From: a virus
Virus record (IMG/VR): IMGVR_UViG_3300023254_000002
Span: 1-40,887 of that record
Length of the DNA stretch: 40,887 bases
Strand: one strand, 5' to 3'
Shown here in pieces: positions 40,118 to 40,887 of the stretch. How positions within the stretch are numbered: position 1 is the stretch's first letter; each line of letters begins with the position of its first letter. Both the position numbers and the translations under genes were made by a program. The notes under the pieces were generated by a model. The model ran no database searches and was not told the origin of the DNA. It saw only the letters and a list, made by a program, of their open reading frames with translations.

Positions 40118-40651
40118 TTATCCATTTCTGTAGTTTGGAGTCTTATCGTTGAGAAGTAGCGATAAGATTTCTTTTTGTAAAATACGTATGTCGTTTTCTA
40201 ATCTTGTTATTTTCTTTATTGCGTTTCCATATTTACCCATTACAGAAGCTTCTCGTCCAGGAAGAATTCGACCGTGAACCCGTTTTACTGAAGCTATTTG
40301 GTTTTCGAGAAGTTTCTTTTCCTTTTGATGGTTTTTAATGAAATTTTGGACGAATATGTATCTTGTATGCGCACTATATCTAGATGACAATTGTAAAAGT
40401 CCCGCCATTGTAAGTGTAAAATATGCGTTTGATCTCAGGTCTCTTGAGTTAGCTAGAATTAAGGTGTTTTCTTGGAATAAAAATAATAAGCCAGGATTAA
40501 TGCACGCTTCCTCGAGTTTTGAAATTTCGTCTCTTATGTCTTTCATTACATTCCAATGATTCTTTTCTGTCATTTTGGCTATGTCGCGTGATGTAATCTG
40601 ACTGTAGTTTGTTAATTTCTGTAAACTTTTCTCGTCAATCGTTTTTTTCAA
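40118..40651 (-). CDS. Rha-type antirepressor/regulator, divergent copy
   Basis: 177-aa Rha-like protein with a winged helix (TSRDIAKMTEKNHWNVMKDI, wing, YFTLTMAGLLQLSSRYSAHT) and a basic C-terminal coiled coil (KKITRLENDIRILQKEILSL). Lacks the cysteine module. Start is TTG 40651 behind GGAAATGG; no ATG fits. It overlaps the RHH gene by 17 bases in a different frame. Together they look like an early regulatory operon. Confidence 0.78.
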   Translation of the reverse strand: MKKTIDEKSLQKLTNYSQITSRDIAKMTEKNHWNVMKDIRDEISKLEEACINPGLLFLFQENTLILANSRDLRSNAYFTLTMAGLLQLSSRYSAHTRYIFVQNFIKNHQKEKKLLENQIASVKRVHGRILPGREASVMGKYGNAIKKITRLENDIRILQKEILSLLLNDKTPNYRNG

Positions 40652-40778
40652 TTTTTTCCATTTCCTTTCTAATTAGATTTTCGATGAATGCATTAAGTCT
40701 CACATTAGTCTCAAGACTTCTGATTTTAGCCCATTTAACGACTTCGTCATCGATGTGTACTGTCATAGCTCTAGTCAT
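40635..40778 (-). CDS. ribbon-helix-helix DNA-binding protein (CopG/Arc-like), 47 aa
   Basis: Compact RHH regulator: AMTVHIDDEVVKWAKIRSLE and NVRLNAFIENLIRKEMEKIE follow the beta-strand plus two-helix pattern. I start at ATG 40778 with AAAGGT 9 bases upstream; longer frames lack a binding site. First gene after the promoter at 40820-40848. Probably autoregulates this small operon with the Rha-type gene. Confidence 0.75.
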   Translation of the reverse strand: MTRAMTVHIDDEVVKWAKIRSLETNVRLNAFIENLIRKEMEKIEKND

Positions 40779-40819
40779 AGAAATCAACCTTTCCATAATT
40801 AATTTTTGGTTATGTATTA

Positions 40820-40848
40820 ATATTACCATAGGAATTAATTATTGTAAA
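40820..40848 (-). promoter_or_regulatory. promoter of the RHH-Rha operon
   Basis: TTTACA (40843-40848), 17 bases, then TAATAT (40820-40825) on the minus strand. If the window ends are joined, this promoter overlaps the end of the primase gene. Confidence 0.6.
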
Positions 40849-40887
40849 TAATAAAATAATAAAATAACAAAATAACAAAATAACACA
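40849..40887. repeat. AT-rich 8-bp tandem repeat at the window end
   Basis: About five units of AATAAAAT/AACAAAAT run up to the right edge. The last 8 bases, ATAACACA, are the reverse complement of the first 8 bases of the window. Confidence 0.85.

Noticed and set aside
1-40887. Protein-primed linear genome with terminal inverted repeats.
   Set aside because: The shared inverted end is only 8 bases, the left end lies within a gene, and the polymerase is family A, not the protein-primed family B.
1-40887. Temperate lifestyle with integrase.
   Set aside because: Antirepressor-type genes are present, but no integrase, excisionase or clear CI-type repressor was seen; they are not proof of lysogeny.

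Overview
The window is almost certainly most or all of the genome of a short-tailed (podovirus-type) double-stranded DNA phage of a low-GC Bacillota host. The DNA is very AT-rich, and most genes sit behind Shine-Dalgarno sequences such as AAAGGTGG or GGAGG. The virion set is P22-like: portal, scaffold, capsid, connector, gp10-like beta-propeller and three large ejection-type proteins, with no tape measure or tail tube. Ribosomal genes, tRNAs, an integrase and a CRISPR array were not seen. Only the primase-helicase gene runs off the left edge. Joining the two ends would give that gene a stop 16 codons past the junction, so a circular or circularly permuted map is plausible but not shown.

Layout. 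Nearly all genes are on the minus strand, so transcription runs from high to low coordinates. (1) 38440 to 27831: scaffold, head protein, capsid, small coiled-coil membrane protein, tail and adhesin-like proteins, a degenerate dUTPase, connector, gp10-like protein and a peptidoglycan-cleaving ejection protein. (2) 26728 to 22170: two more ejection proteins that look like a split polyvalent protein. (3) 22116 to 15280: small RHH protein, DUF6745-like protein, portal, a NeuA-like CMP-sugar synthetase, small proteins and the large terminase. (4) 15283 to 12497: three overlapping sugar-type genes (2-hydroxyacid dehydrogenase, methyltransferase, and a protein resembling the DUF115/GT-42 fold). (5) 12489 to 1: replication (DUF2815 ssDNA-binding protein, HTH protein, family A DNA polymerase, VRR-NUC nuclease, SNF2 helicase, Dda/RecD-like helicase, MazG-like protein, primase-helicase), interrupted by Rha/AntA antirepressor-type genes and a NeuB-like gene. 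Plus-strand genes are limited to one Rha-type regulator (27061-27804) and a NeuC-like epimerase plus amidase endolysin pair (38569-40090).

Main points of interest. First, enzymes for all three steps of a CMP-nonulosonic (sialic-type) acid pathway (NeuC, NeuB, NeuA) are present but lie in three different transcription units rather than one cassette. A candidate sugar transferase lies in a fourth place. The simplest reading is that the phage makes an activated acidic sugar for a virion, DNA or cell-surface modification. Second, there is an orphan IS200/IS605-type right end, resembling a TnpB omega RNA. Its guide position holds a near copy (19 of 20) of the ribosome-binding site and start of the adjacent HTH gene, and that target follows TTTAC; no tnpB is in the window. 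Third, a family of at least seven Rha/AntA-type genes or remnants shows domain swapping, a chimeric pseudogene and a 42-base block at the predicted DNA-contacting wing that differs between otherwise near-identical copies.

Regulatory signals include three extended -10 promoters (TGATATAAT), two of which share a longer motif; strong stem-loop terminators at 27796-27839, 33779-33828, 11249-11293 and 40099-40116; and a 36-base perfect palindrome before the portal gene. All functions are inferred by reading protein motifs by eye; no database search was run.
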